NCBI RefSeq assembly: GCF_016908375.1
Contig: NZ_JAFBDS010000004.1
Coordinates: 1-64,000 of the forward strand
Length of the DNA stretch: 64,000 bases
Reading direction: 5' to 3'
Origin: Amphibacillus cookii
GTDB lineage: Bacteria > Bacillota > Bacilli > Bacillales > Amphibacillaceae
The position numbers and the translations under genes are program-made. Below are positions 17,615 to 26,032 of the stretch, one piece after another; position 1 is the first letter of the stretch, and each line of letters starts with the position of its first letter. Below the pieces are notes generated by a model. The model saw nothing but the letters and a program-made list of their open reading frames with translations, did not search any database and was not told where the DNA came from.

Positions 17615-17689
17615 CTATCTCCTGTATGCCGTCAAACTTTCATTTTCAGATAGAAAAAGTTCCATTAAATCTAATTCATCGTATTTCAT
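17615..17689 (-). pseudogene. Truncated immunity-gene remnant
   Basis: ATG at 17689 follows an AAAGGAGACGGGTG ribosome site and opens a frame of 24 codons (MKYDELDLMELFLSENE...) before a stop. A second frame continues with FDGIQEIDPKIHQIVNS to another stop near 17570, so a frameshift or deletion has broken it. The start directly after a toxin-tail remnant is the usual place for an immunity gene. The family is not recognised. Confidence 0.5.
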
Positions 17690-17706
17690 TGTCACCCGTC
17701 TCCTTT

Positions 17707-17860
17707 ACTTCGGTATCACTGTGATTATATCACCCAAATCGTTAATTATTACTGTAACATCAGTAGTTTCAAATTTCCATGTATTCATTTGATTTCTAGG
17801 TGCAGTCAAGATTTTATACTTGATGAAAATTAAAGGTCGATTGCTTTCTTTATTTTAGGA
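17707..17860 (-). pseudogene. Polymorphic-toxin C-terminal tail remnant
   Basis: An open stretch of about 50 codons without a start (NKESNRPLIFIKYKILTAPR, then NQMNTWKFETTDVTVIINDL to a stop at 17707) looks like the end of a toxin domain. It ends 18 bp before the ribosome-bound start of the remnant at 17615..17689, the spacing of a toxin-immunity pair. The rest of the toxin is missing. Confidence 0.5.
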
Positions 17861-17879
17861 ATATTCTATGAAAATACTC

Positions 17880-18234
17880 TTATCTAAGTTTTCTTATTAA
17901 CTCAATTAATTTTACTAATATTTCTTTAGGAACTTTGTCCAAGCTGGTTTCATCAATTGATTCAAGTTGTTTTAATGCTTCTTGATTGTCTGGGATTTTC
18001 CAGGGACTTTCGCCATACCATCCCTCATCTAAATTATAATAGTATGCCAACGAAGTCCATTTCCCATTGAGTGGTTCCAGTTTATTCATAATACTATCAA
18101 AATATCCATCCCACATCTCGATACCTACTTTTTTTACCTTCTAAAAAAATATAAATATCTATCTCAGGATTTCCTTCATATCTTTCATAATAATTATCTA
18201 TATATAGTCCCCCCCTATTCTTTCCGATCTCCAT
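17880..18234 (-). pseudogene. Frameshifted immunity-like gene
   Basis: ATG at 18234 opens MEIGKNRGGLYIDNYYERYE and continues to EGKK, where a run of seven A shifts the frame. Removing one A joins it to VGIEMWDGYFDSIMNKL and on to a stop at 17880, giving a protein of ~117 residues rich in Trp, Tyr and acidic residues. The downstream part alone is an open frame of 78 codons. Composition, size and context suggest an orphan immunity protein; the family is not recognised. Either a real inactivating or phase-variable change, or a sequencing error in the homopolymer. Confidence 0.6.
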
Positions 18235-18333
18235 CTGTTAGTTGAGCTTGTACCTTATGGTAAATTATAATAAATGTGTTTTTTTATTTATTCAAACCTA
18301 CATTACTAGTCAAGTGCTTTTTTTATTTTAGAT

Positions 18334-18807
18334 TTAATTAACTTCTTCAGTTACCATATCTAAAAGAAATTCTCCAAAGTTACTGTATAAAACTTCATTT
18401 TTTTGTGCATCTTCAGAAAATCCCGGGAAATATGATGTGATTTTGGGTTCATTAGAACTATTTAAATCTTCGTAGTTCATACAATACATTTCTCCCATCC
18501 CAGTATTAAACAAGATAACTAAATGTTTTGGCATATTTACTAATCTTCGTTCATTTAAAGTAGCCCAAACTGTATCTGGAACACCTGAATTTTCAAAGTC
18601 TTCTCTAAACACTCCATAAATTTCGATAGAACCAAAAGTTAAAGCTCCAAAACTAGATAAAAAAAGTTTGTAATCTTCTGGGAATTTTACACCAAGAGCT
18701 ATTTGAGCTTTTTTTATAATATCATCTGAGGCTCCTCCAAAATCGTCTACTAAACCGTCATTCTCTTCAATTAATTTTTTCGCTTTATTATATTCAGTAA
18801 TCATCAC
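18334..18807 (-). CDS. SMI1/KNR4 (SUKH) family immunity protein
   Basis: A 157-residue acidic protein with the SUKH pattern: an N-terminal helix, the core ALGVKFPEDYKLFLSSFGAL, a strand-rich centre (GSIEIYGVF) and the later YSNFGEFLLDMV helix. It resembles Bacillus YobK, which protects against the LXG toxin YobL. It starts 10 bp after the LHH-nuclease toxin tail at 18818..19621 and is almost certainly its cognate immunity protein. The gene is intact, unlike most of its neighbours. Confidence 0.88.
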   Translation of the reverse strand: MMITEYNKAKKLIEENDGLVDDFGGASDDIIKKAQIALGVKFPEDYKLFLSSFGALTFGSIEIYGVFREDFENSGVPDTVWATLNERRLVNMPKHLVILFNTGMGEMYCMNYEDLNSSNEPKITSYFPGFSEDAQKNEVLYSNFGEFLLDMVTEEVN

Positions 18808-18817
18808 AAAATCTCCT

Positions 18818-19621
18818 TTATTTAAAATCCTTCGCTCTATTTTTCCAATAATCAGAACGCCATTTATTAAAAGATTTTCTATCTATTCCAGACGGAACTG
18901 AATTAGGATTAATATGAATTGTTCTAGAATTACTTTGATGGAAAGACTGTTCTACCTCAGCAATAGAACTTATATCTCGTTGAGTCATATGATGCAAGTT
19001 CACAGGATTACCATCTGGTCCTAAAGGAGCCAAACCCTGTTCCATTCTTTGAAGATTAGATCGTCCTTTAACGTCTACTTTATTAATATCAATTATACCA
19101 TCTCTTTGATAAACTTTCGTTCCTTTAAATTCAATATCATTTTTCCAATATTCCCTAGTCTGTAAATAGTCTTTAGGAATCTCAGCCCCACTGGCTTTCT
19201 TATCCCCATTCAAAACAGCCTGATCTTTCTGAGTATTAACCTTCCCCTTTATCGTTTGCGCCTGTGGCTTTGATTCCACCGGTTGATTCCCATTCCCCTT
19301 TGGTGTTTGCACACTCTTCTTTTCCTCAACCTGTATCCGCTGTTGGCCACTATTTGTCGACATCCGATAGGAACCGTAAGTGAATCCAAGAACCGACAAC
19401 GCCTGACCCAATTCGTCCTCTTGGCTCCATGCGACGATATCCTGTGCCCCTACTGAAGCGCTCATCACCCAATTGAACGGAAACACAAGCTTTTCACCCG
19501 TCACATAATTGACACCCTTGCGCCAGGCAGCATTGACTTTCGCTAAGTAGGTCTCCTGATCAATCAGCACAAACTGCTCTGGGCCAAGCCGGTGTCCCTC
19601 CTCTTGTAAAAAGCGGTACAA
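18818..19621 (-). CDS. Orphan LXG-toxin C-terminal cassette with LHH nuclease domain
   Basis: The frame lacks the LXG domain; its first ~144 residues equal part of the linker of the toxin at 20934..22532 and its last ~123 residues form a different toxin tail. The tail contains NLHHMTQ (near residue 209), the motif of the LHH group of HNH/ENDO VII-fold DNases, and ends DYWKNRAKDFK. The nominal start is a TTG inside the shared linker with no good ribosome site, so it is probably silent as it stands and serves as a donor that can recombine onto the intact LXG head. It is followed at once by a SUKH immunity gene. Confidence 0.82.
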   Translation of the reverse strand: MYRFLQEEGHRLGPEQFVLIDQETYLAKVNAAWRKGVNYVTGEKLVFPFNWVMSASVGAQDIVAWSQEDELGQALSVLGFTYGSYRMSTNSGQQRIQVEEKKSVQTPKGNGNQPVESKPQAQTIKGKVNTQKDQAVLNGDKKASGAEIPKDYLQTREYWKNDIEFKGTKVYQRDGIIDINKVDVKGRSNLQRMEQGLAPLGPDGNPVNLHHMTQRDISSIAEVEQSFHQSNSRTIHINPNSVPSGIDRKSFNKWRSDYWKNRAKDFK

Positions 19622-19623
19622 CT
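19184..19623. repeat. 440-bp direct repeat, copy in the orphan cassette
   Basis: Matches 21234-21673 at a constant offset of 2050 bases with about three mismatches by eye. It encodes the linker between the LXG head and the toxin tail and ends sharply at both sides, where the sequences become unrelated. Confidence 0.93.
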
Positions 19624-19802
19624 TCTTTTTAGATGAAAGAGTAATTTTCTATAAAGAAAATCCTTATCCATTTTGGGCTAACGATAAGAGATATGATTGT
19701 ATTAAGATTAAGAGATCCTTATACCCAAGCTTAGATTTCATAATCATTAAACTTTTACCATTAATCCTATTTAAAACAAACGTTTTCAACTCTTTTTTGG
19801 AT

Positions 19803-20284
19803 TTATTCAATTTTATTACTTTCTAAGTCTAAGAAATTTTGAAACCTAACTATTAAATCTTTTTTGGTAGTCAGAGAATCCTGAGGCATGTAATTTATAA
19901 ATCTAACCATGTCGTCAGGGTAATTATTATTATCGTAAAACTCTGCAATTTTTTTTTAGTAATTCATCTTCGGATTTAATTGTCTCCTTTAATTTAGATA
20001 AGTGTATAAGCCTAAGTTTTCTTTCTTCTAGTATAAATTCATCATTATCTTCCTCTAAGTTATTAAAATATTTATTTTTTAGTTCAAATAATATCTGTTG
20101 TAATCTACTGGAATTAAATTCCCACGCTAAATCAATAATAAAAGGATCATCATTCCCTCTTTCCACTAGTTCAACAGCATAATCTGAAATGATTTTCTTA
20201 TCAAAATATTTTCTCACTACTCCTACATAAATGGTTTTCCAATCATACTTGATTTTTTTTTTCTTTAAAGTCCTTCAATTCCAT
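19803..20284 (-). pseudogene. DUF2247-type immunity gene with two homopolymer frameshifts
   Basis: ATG at 20284 has a GGGGAAGGAT ribosome site. Reading through one extra A in a run of ten gives MELKDFKEKKIKYDWKTIYV and joins the open frame at 20217. A second extra A in a run of nine near 19955 must be skipped to join AEFYDNNNYPDDMVRFINYM and reach the stop at 19803. The repaired protein (~159 residues) resembles DUF2247 immunity proteins (YDWKTIY start, FINYMP near the end). As written only 95 codons are open. It is either decayed, phase-variable or mis-sequenced at homopolymers. Confidence 0.7.
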
Positions 20285-20296
20285 AATCCTTCCCCT

Positions 20297-20393
20297 TTAT
20301 TTTTTAGGTGCTTGGTTAGGTTTACCCGTTTTTTTCTTCCACCTCAGAATCGAGCAAAATCGTTGGCTTAAACCTTAAATAGATGATACACTC
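20297..20393 (-). pseudogene. Toxin tail remnant preceding the DUF2247 immunity gene
   Basis: A start-less frame reads IIYLRFKPTILLDSEVEE, then an A7 run after which a frame shift leads to KTGKPNQAPKK and a stop at 20297. The stop lies 13 bp before the immunity start, so this is the end of the toxin that the DUF2247 protein once neutralised. The rest has been lost. Confidence 0.5.
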
Positions 20394-20428
20394 AAAAAAC
20401 GACACCAGTTTTTACTAGTATCGTTTCA
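20394..20428 (-). terminator. Terminator after the LXG/immunity pair
   Basis: On the minus strand AACGATACTAGT pairs with ACTGGTGTCGTT (two G-U pairs), loop AAAA, followed by TTTTTT. It closes the transcription unit of the intact LXG toxin and its immunity gene. Confidence 0.8.
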
Positions 20429-20558
20429 CTCCCCTATTTAACTTTTGACTTTAAATAATAAACACAGCTATCCTTAACTTGATTAGTGAATTTAGTTCTT
20501 ACTGGTCAAGACTCTACCTTCTCGATTCCTGTCGAATGGTGAAGTGCCTTTTTATTGT

Positions 20559-20921
20559 TTAATAAATATCGATTCTTGAAATATCAACTTCTATATACTC
20601 ATTTTGTTTAATATCCTTAGGAATATTACCGTCTGACAAATCTATTTTAAGTTCCCCTATTTCCATAATTTTATTCTCACTATCTACAAGTTTACCCTGA
20701 ATATGGTAACTATCATTTTTTCTGTCTATTACACATTCTTCATTGAAACTTTTAACAATATTTCTAACATCAAACCCGTAAAGAATATCTAAAAACGTAT
20801 CACCTTCTGATAAATTGCAATCACTACAAAAACATTCTATGGAATAAACACTATCAGAAAGAGTAATGTCCGCCTCTCCTGAATCCTCATCTATCGAGTT
20901 TACTTTTTTTACAATAATCAT
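20559..20921 (-). CDS. Probable immunity protein of the adjacent LXG toxin
   Basis: A 120-residue acidic, strand-rich protein (MIIVKKVNSIDEDSGEADIT...) with a Cys-x-x-Cys-like element (CFCSDC) near residues 30-35. It starts 12 bp after the LXG toxin stop with a GAGGGAAT ribosome site. I do not recognise a family. Position, size and composition fit a cytosolic immunity protein binding the tail of the toxin at 20934..22532. Confidence 0.7.
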   Translation of the reverse strand: MIIVKKVNSIDEDSGEADITLSDSVYSIECFCSDCNLSEGDTFLDILYGFDVRNIVKSFNEECVIDRKNDSYHIQGKLVDSENKIMEIGELKIDLSDGNIPKDIKQNEYIEVDISRIDIY

Positions 20922-20933
20922 CTTTATTCCCTC

Positions 20934-22532
20934 CTATGGATTTAAACCTAAACTAGGTGCTTTTTTAGCAAGTTCCTTTACAGATTTCAGATGTAAAGTT
21001 GTTATATTGCCTGTCGCTCTATCTAATCCGACAAATGCATATTTAGCACCTCCTTCACCACCAACAAGTTTGACATAACCATTCATTTCAGGGACAAATT
21101 GACCTTCCTTAATTACATGATTAGCATCATTTAAATAATCAGCTATTGTATAATTATTTTTGTTTAGAGCCTGCTTCATTTTAGAACCATGTTTTGAAAA
21201 ATGAGACTCTAATTTCTCTATATTTCCGAAATTAGCCCCACTGACTTTCTTATCCCCATTCAAAACAGCCTGATCTTTCTGAGTATTAACCTTCCCCTTT
21301 ATCGTTTGCGCCTGTGGCTTTGATTCCACCGGTTGATTCCCATTCCCCTTTGGTGTTTGCACACTCTTCTTTTCCTCAACATGTATCCGCTGTTGGCCAC
21401 TATTTGTCGACATCCGATAGGAACCGTAAGTGAATCCAAGAACCGACAACGCCTGACCCAATTCGTCCTCTTGGCTCCATGCGACGATATCCTGTGCCCC
21501 TACTGAAGCGCTCATCACCCAATTAAACGGAAACACAAGCTTTTCACCCGTCACATAATTGACACCCTTGCGCCAGGCAGCATTGACTTTCGCTAAGTAG
21601 GTCTCCTGATCAATCAGCACAAACTGCTCTGGGCCAAGCCGGTGTCCCTCCTCTTGTAAAAAGCGGTACAACTCTTGATTTTGTACCCCATACCCTGTTA
21701 ATTTATCTTCAAGATGCCAGATCATCACGGGCTCGCCTTCTAGACCGGTTGAAATCCGTCCATAAACATGGTAAGCCTTTAGCTCTGCCATGTATATCGC
21801 ATGCGTGTCGGCTAACTGGCGTTTCACACCCGGATGTTCACCGACATGACGGGGTTGGTGAGCCTGCTGGTGCTTTACGATTTGTTGGTAGCGATGGAGC
21901 TCTCCAAACGCTGGCTGGGTAACGACATGTTGATAATGTCCCGCCCTTAAAGGGCCCGGTACCTTCTGCGTTTGGTTTAACGTTTTCCGTAACTGGTCCA
22001 AGACCTGTTCTATCTGGCTGTGTTTTTTTCCGCGATCAAAGCCTTTAAGATCATCAAGCACCTCGCTGATATATTCACGGGTTGCCCCCTTATCCTGACT
22101 GACGTCCTTAATTGCCGGCACCTTGACCCCACTAATATCAGTCACCTTCAACAGACTATCACGCGCCCGTTCATACCCTCGATAAAACTGGCGGTAATCA
22201 TCCTGAATATCTTCCCGTAGCTCCAGAAGGGCGTGGCGATTGATTTGCGTCCGACTCGCTGTATCTACCTCGTTATGAAAGGTTTGGATATCTTGATTTA
22301 GCTTGACCAATAGATCGGCGAACAGGCTGTCAAAGGTTTTCACGACGGTCAGGTGAAAGGTGCGCACGTAACGCTTGCTTTGGTCAGCGGCTTGCCCTGA
22401 AAACCCACGCATCTGGCCCATTGCCTCAAGCGCCCGGCGAATTGCCTGTAAATCGCCACGTATCTCTCGGCATAATGTACGGGTTTCATCCCGAAAGCCT
22501 CGGACTTCTTCCATATTGACACGGGTTGCCAT
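20934..22532 (-). CDS. Intact LXG-domain polymorphic toxin
   Basis: A 532-residue protein. Residues 1-~205 form the LXG domain (MATRVNMEEVRGFRDETRTL start, GFSGQAADQ motif). A conserved middle region and a Lys/Gln-rich linker (to ~431) follow, and a ~100-residue toxin tail ends the protein. The tail (LESHFSKHGSKMKQAL..., ending LHLKSVKELAKKAPSLGL) resembles small CdiA-CT/BECR-type RNase domains with an HxxKH-like element, but the activity is inferred. ATG 22532 has AGGAGGAG 6 bp upstream. Unlike the toxin at 1..718 it has no YwqH/YwqI-type partner genes beside it; its immunity gene follows. The linker is duplicated in the orphan cassette downstream. Confidence 0.88.
   Translation of the reverse strand: MATRVNMEEVRGFRDETRTLCREIRGDLQAIRRALEAMGQMRGFSGQAADQSKRYVRTFHLTVVKTFDSLFADLLVKLNQDIQTFHNEVDTASRTQINRHALLELREDIQDDYRQFYRGYERARDSLLKVTDISGVKVPAIKDVSQDKGATREYISEVLDDLKGFDRGKKHSQIEQVLDQLRKTLNQTQKVPGPLRAGHYQHVVTQPAFGELHRYQQIVKHQQAHQPRHVGEHPGVKRQLADTHAIYMAELKAYHVYGRISTGLEGEPVMIWHLEDKLTGYGVQNQELYRFLQEEGHRLGPEQFVLIDQETYLAKVNAAWRKGVNYVTGEKLVFPFNWVMSASVGAQDIVAWSQEDELGQALSVLGFTYGSYRMSTNSGQQRIHVEEKKSVQTPKGNGNQPVESKPQAQTIKGKVNTQKDQAVLNGDKKVSGANFGNIEKLESHFSKHGSKMKQALNKNNYTIADYLNDANHVIKEGQFVPEMNGYVKLVGGEGGAKYAFVGLDRATGNITTLHLKSVKELAKKAPSLGLNP
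21234..21673. repeat. 440-bp direct repeat, copy in the intact toxin
   Basis: Partner of 19184-19623. Near-identity over the linker would let the LHH tail replace the resident tail by homologous recombination, deleting the 2050 bp between. Confidence 0.93.
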
Positions 22533-22610
22533 TCAGCTTCTCCTCCTTTTAGTTTAAAGTATGACCGGATAAAAAGCATCCCGGCTCCGTTATATTTTTA
22601 GAAAACAGAA

Positions 22611-22640
22611 AAGCTGCTTTCATGTTTTAGAAAGCAGCTT
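22611..22640 (-). terminator. Terminator of the thioester surface protein gene
   Basis: A 10-bp stem (AAGCTGCTTT with AAAGCAGCTT, 10-base loop) followed on the minus strand by TTCTGTTTTC. It lies 33 bp after the stop at 22673. Confidence 0.65.
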
Positions 22641-22672
22641 GATAAGCATATATACTATTTCAATTAAGAAAC

Positions 22673-25600
22673 CTAGTCATTCTGCGTCAGGAAGTTCTGA
22701 AGTTCAACTATCTCTTCCGCAGTCCAATTATCCGGCACCCCTAGCGGGAAGGGGTTATCCTGATTAATTGGCTCCATATGAATCGCATCCTTATCCTTTG
22801 TCTCGGAATCGATATGCAAATACATATGCCCGACTACTTCTAATGGATAAGTTAGCGCGACCGTCATCTGGTGAATACCAATTGGCACCTCGGTCGTGAC
22901 GTCGACACTGTAATCACCGACATAGCCCCAAATCGGCAAGTATAGCTTCCTTCCACCGTCAATTAAACTTTGCGTGATCCGACTATCTCCATTTGCCACT
23001 TGCTCGGTTGAGAATAAATGACCGGTCTGGATCTCAACTTGAACCTCCGGTAACGCAAACTGTTGGTTGGTCTGGGTGAGGTTCTCAAGTGTTGTCTGCC
23101 CGGTGATGTCAAGTGGGACCGTCACACTTCCCGCTTGGCGAGCATAGTCGATATAGCTTAGGTCCACCAACTCCTCTGGCGCAGTCAAGGCAAAGCCAAA
23201 GGCAACAGGGGCATTACCAAGCGCATTCTGATAGGTCAGATCAATCGGCATGTCAAACCCATAGCCGGTCTTCATCTTGCGAATCGGCTCGAGCGGGATG
23301 GCAAAGCTTTCGCGAAACACCTCCATCTCTTCGCCAATCATGCGCTCGGTTTTGATCACACCCTCATAGCGGAGAACATCTGATCCGGCTACTTCTGCAT
23401 GGAGCGCGCCCTGTTCAGCTGTGTGCCCTTCCGTGTCGACCTCTGCTTGTTCAGCAGGAACCCGAATATCATTCGGATTAAAGTCTTCGAGCTTAACGGT
23501 ATAGATGGCCGTCTCATTCACCGCTAATGCCTCTGGCGGAATCGTGAGTGTGAGCTGTTCTGGTAAGGATCGGGCTGTATAACGTTTGCCTGTAATCAAT
23601 GTATCCCCTTTATAAACATTAACCATCACCGTCGCTTCACCCATATCCTGTAAAGTATCGGCATAGTTGTTTTCCTTCAACAAATCGACGATTACAGGAA
23701 GGCCTTCGGAAGCTGGTGTGGTATAGATTTGGATCCGTTCTAACCCCGTTTTAATTAAAGGAATGTCATAGTAGTAATTAACCGTCAGGTGCGATGTCCC
23801 TATCACACCTGATTCAGGATCCCCATCATGGCGAATATATCGGTAGACATATTCACCCTTCTCAATAACAGCCGGTACTTCACTGTATGTGTCCCCTTGA
23901 AGCAGAGTATAAACCTTACTATCCCGAATCGGTTCACCTGTCCGGTTGTCGATATAGTTAACGGTCACATCACGCCTTAAGCGATAAAGGAAGGTGTGTG
24001 ATAGGTCACGATAGCCTAGCGTACCAGCAAAAACATCATTATTCTCACGTTCAAAGACACGACCATCATTTAAGGGAAACGTAAGTGGCTGTGTGTAGTT
24101 GTATCTATATCCCACAGGTTGGGTTGTCTCTATCTCTCTTAAAACATCAAACGACGGGAATCTATTCTGCCATTTTACCGTTATATCATGATAAGGTGTG
24201 GCCAATAACTTATCTGTCCTGTCTCCACGCCCCATCGTTCCAGATACAATTGTCCCATCTTCTAACACATAGTTTGTACCGTTGTAAGTCCTGTTTTTCG
24301 TGAACGAACGACTATAATCTTGTTTGTAGCTATATGTTCTCGTACTCGAAGTTTCTAACAGTTTACCTGAATACTTATCTATTATCTGAACAGTATGGTT
24401 GTGCCTTGTATTGTAGTACACCGTCCACTCATTATTTGATGCATTTGCACTAATCGTTTTAGCACCCGTTTGTCCACCAGCATTAATTAACGGATATTTC
24501 TTACTCCCTATTTTGCCTTCAATTAAAGAGTGACTAACTCTGTAAGAATCACCTATCAATCTTTTAGCTGTTGTTGTATCAAATAAAGTATTTGAATGTA
24601 GATCTCTATGGAATACTTTTAATCCTACTTCTTGACGTTTAAAAGGAACAGTAAAAGAAACAGATCCCTTTGGATCATCATCCACCCTCATTTGTATTAA
24701 TGGTTGCGATCTCCCACTAGTATGATAAGTAATCATCGGGGTGTACCTTTTTAGGTCGCCCTTAATATTAGATCTTCTTAATGTCGTATTATAATCTAAA
24801 GGAGCTGAGAAGTAGAACGTATCTCCACCTCTAATAGTTAATGTGCCCCCTGTTGAACTCGTATTTCTTGTTTCATTTACGATTCTAACCTTACTAGGTA
24901 CTGATATTTGAATTCTATTAGAACTGTGGGCCTCCAATCGTGTTGACTGAGATACTTGCCTATTACCACTAACACTCACACTTAAATTTGTTCTCGTTAG
25001 ACTAATGGCCGAAGATGGCGGATTCGTTCCATTACGCACTAAATTCCAAAGTTGCTCATACCGAGGTAACGATTTACCAGTCTCTCTATCGCCAGGATTC
25101 TGCACCCTAGATAAGATTAGCGATGTTACTACAAGTCCAGCATCCTGTTGGCCTGAACTAAAAATATTAGCCTCACCACCCCAACCATAATAGAGCGCTC
25201 TAAGAATTTCAGCATTTCGATAAGGAGTTTGGGCTGTGTAAGATGACCCCGTTTGAGCCGGGGGCGAGTTATGCTCAATACAATAAGCAAGCCTGTTATT
25301 CACTCTGTACTCTCCTACACTAGACAACCCCGATTGAACAGTTCTAATTCTTTCTATTGAGGGGTTACTGCTAGCATTTAATTCTTCAACAGATAGGATA
25401 GACGTTATCATATCTGTAAAACTACTGAAAACAGTTTTACTGGTTTCCTTTTTAATCGCTGGCTTTGCTAACAAAAAATCAAGTCTTGGATCAAAATTAT
25501 GATCCCCTTCAGTAGAAAAAATAGCATCACCGAGCCAATAGATTCCATTATCATCCACCTCAAGCACTTCATCACCATTCACTACTAGTTCATTGTAATT

Positions 25601-25933
25601 GCTGGGGCTCCAAACATGAATTCCATCTGGAAATTCTATATTTTCATAGTTACCTTCATAAAATTGAATATCAATATCCTCTGTATCCATTAAATAATCA
25701 TCATCATTGTGTTCTTTATCAGTGCCTACATCGGAATGATCTATTTCAACATCCAGGTTTGTTGGTACTTCCTCCTCTAATGATTCGATTGAATGATTCG
25801 TTCCTTTGCCATCTGCATCAATACTATTTTCTTGATTAGTTGAAGATGCCATGATGACTAATAGAGAAGAAATTTCACTAAAAAGCAATATCATCATCAA
25901 TAAAACAATACATGTTTTTTTGAATTTAGACAC
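22673..25933 (-). CDS. Large secreted thioester-domain surface protein (adhesin-like)
   Basis: A 1086-residue protein starting at GTG 25933 behind AGGGAGGGAT. It has a signal peptide (CIVLLMMILLFSEISSLLVIM), an acidic spacer, and a thioester-type domain at ~200-290: AYCIEH places Cys218 and GQQDAG places Gln263 in the TQxA-like position, the residues that form an internal covalent bond used for host or surface attachment. A beta-rich middle follows, then MucBP-like segments (VNYIDNRTGEPI, ~665; HLTVNYYYDIP) and a C-terminal region of ~330 residues. It has no LPXTG signal or membrane anchor at the end (NWTAEEIVELQNFLTQND), so it is released or held non-covalently, or is assembled onto another structure. 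Confidence 0.75.
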   Translation of the reverse strand: MSKFKKTCIVLLMMILLFSEISSLLVIMASSTNQENSIDADGKGTNHSIESLEEEVPTNLDVEIDHSDVGTDKEHNDDDYLMDTEDIDIQFYEGNYENIEFPDGIHVWSPSNYNELVVNGDEVLEVDDNGIYWLGDAIFSTEGDHNFDPRLDFLLAKPAIKKETSKTVFSSFTDMITSILSVEELNASSNPSIERIRTVQSGLSSVGEYRVNNRLAYCIEHNSPPAQTGSSYTAQTPYRNAEILRALYYGWGGEANIFSSGQQDAGLVVTSLILSRVQNPGDRETGKSLPRYEQLWNLVRNGTNPPSSAISLTRTNLSVSVSGNRQVSQSTRLEAHSSNRIQISVPSKVRIVNETRNTSSTGGTLTIRGGDTFYFSAPLDYNTTLRRSNIKGDLKRYTPMITYHTSGRSQPLIQMRVDDDPKGSVSFTVPFKRQEVGLKVFHRDLHSNTLFDTTTAKRLIGDSYRVSHSLIEGKIGSKKYPLINAGGQTGAKTISANASNNEWTVYYNTRHNHTVQIIDKYSGKLLETSSTRTYSYKQDYSRSFTKNRTYNGTNYVLEDGTIVSGTMGRGDRTDKLLATPYHDITVKWQNRFPSFDVLREIETTQPVGYRYNYTQPLTFPLNDGRVFERENNDVFAGTLGYRDLSHTFLYRLRRDVTVNYIDNRTGEPIRDSKVYTLLQGDTYSEVPAVIEKGEYVYRYIRHDGDPESGVIGTSHLTVNYYYDIPLIKTGLERIQIYTTPASEGLPVIVDLLKENNYADTLQDMGEATVMVNVYKGDTLITGKRYTARSLPEQLTLTIPPEALAVNETAIYTVKLEDFNPNDIRVPAEQAEVDTEGHTAEQGALHAEVAGSDVLRYEGVIKTERMIGEEMEVFRESFAIPLEPIRKMKTGYGFDMPIDLTYQNALGNAPVAFGFALTAPEELVDLSYIDYARQAGSVTVPLDITGQTTLENLTQTNQQFALPEVQVEIQTGHLFSTEQVANGDSRITQSLIDGGRKLYLPIWGYVGDYSVDVTTEVPIGIHQMTVALTYPLEVVGHMYLHIDSETKDKDAIHMEPINQDNPFPLGVPDNWTAEEIVELQNFLTQND

Positions 25934-25971
25934 TCGTTTATCCCTCCCTGTATTTTCTGATCCATAAAGAA

Positions 25972-26016
25972 AAGCCTAGAAATATCTAATGTTAAATAGA
26001 CATTACTAGACTTACT
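25972..26016 (-). terminator. Hairpin between the coiled-coil and thioester genes
   Basis: AAGTCTAG pairs with CTAGGCTT with further inner pairing, followed by TTTTCTTT on the minus strand. It probably reduces read-through from 26033..27127 into the surface protein gene. Confidence 0.55.
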
Positions 26017-26032
26017 TCAACCACTTTATAAA

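Noticed and set aside
17511-17792. 93-codon plus-strand open frame
   Set aside because: The minus strand here carries a toxin tail and an immunity start with a ribosome site; the plus frame lacks one.
23113-23355. 80-codon plus-strand frame inside the thioester protein gene
   Set aside because: Antisense of a long, clearly coding gene.
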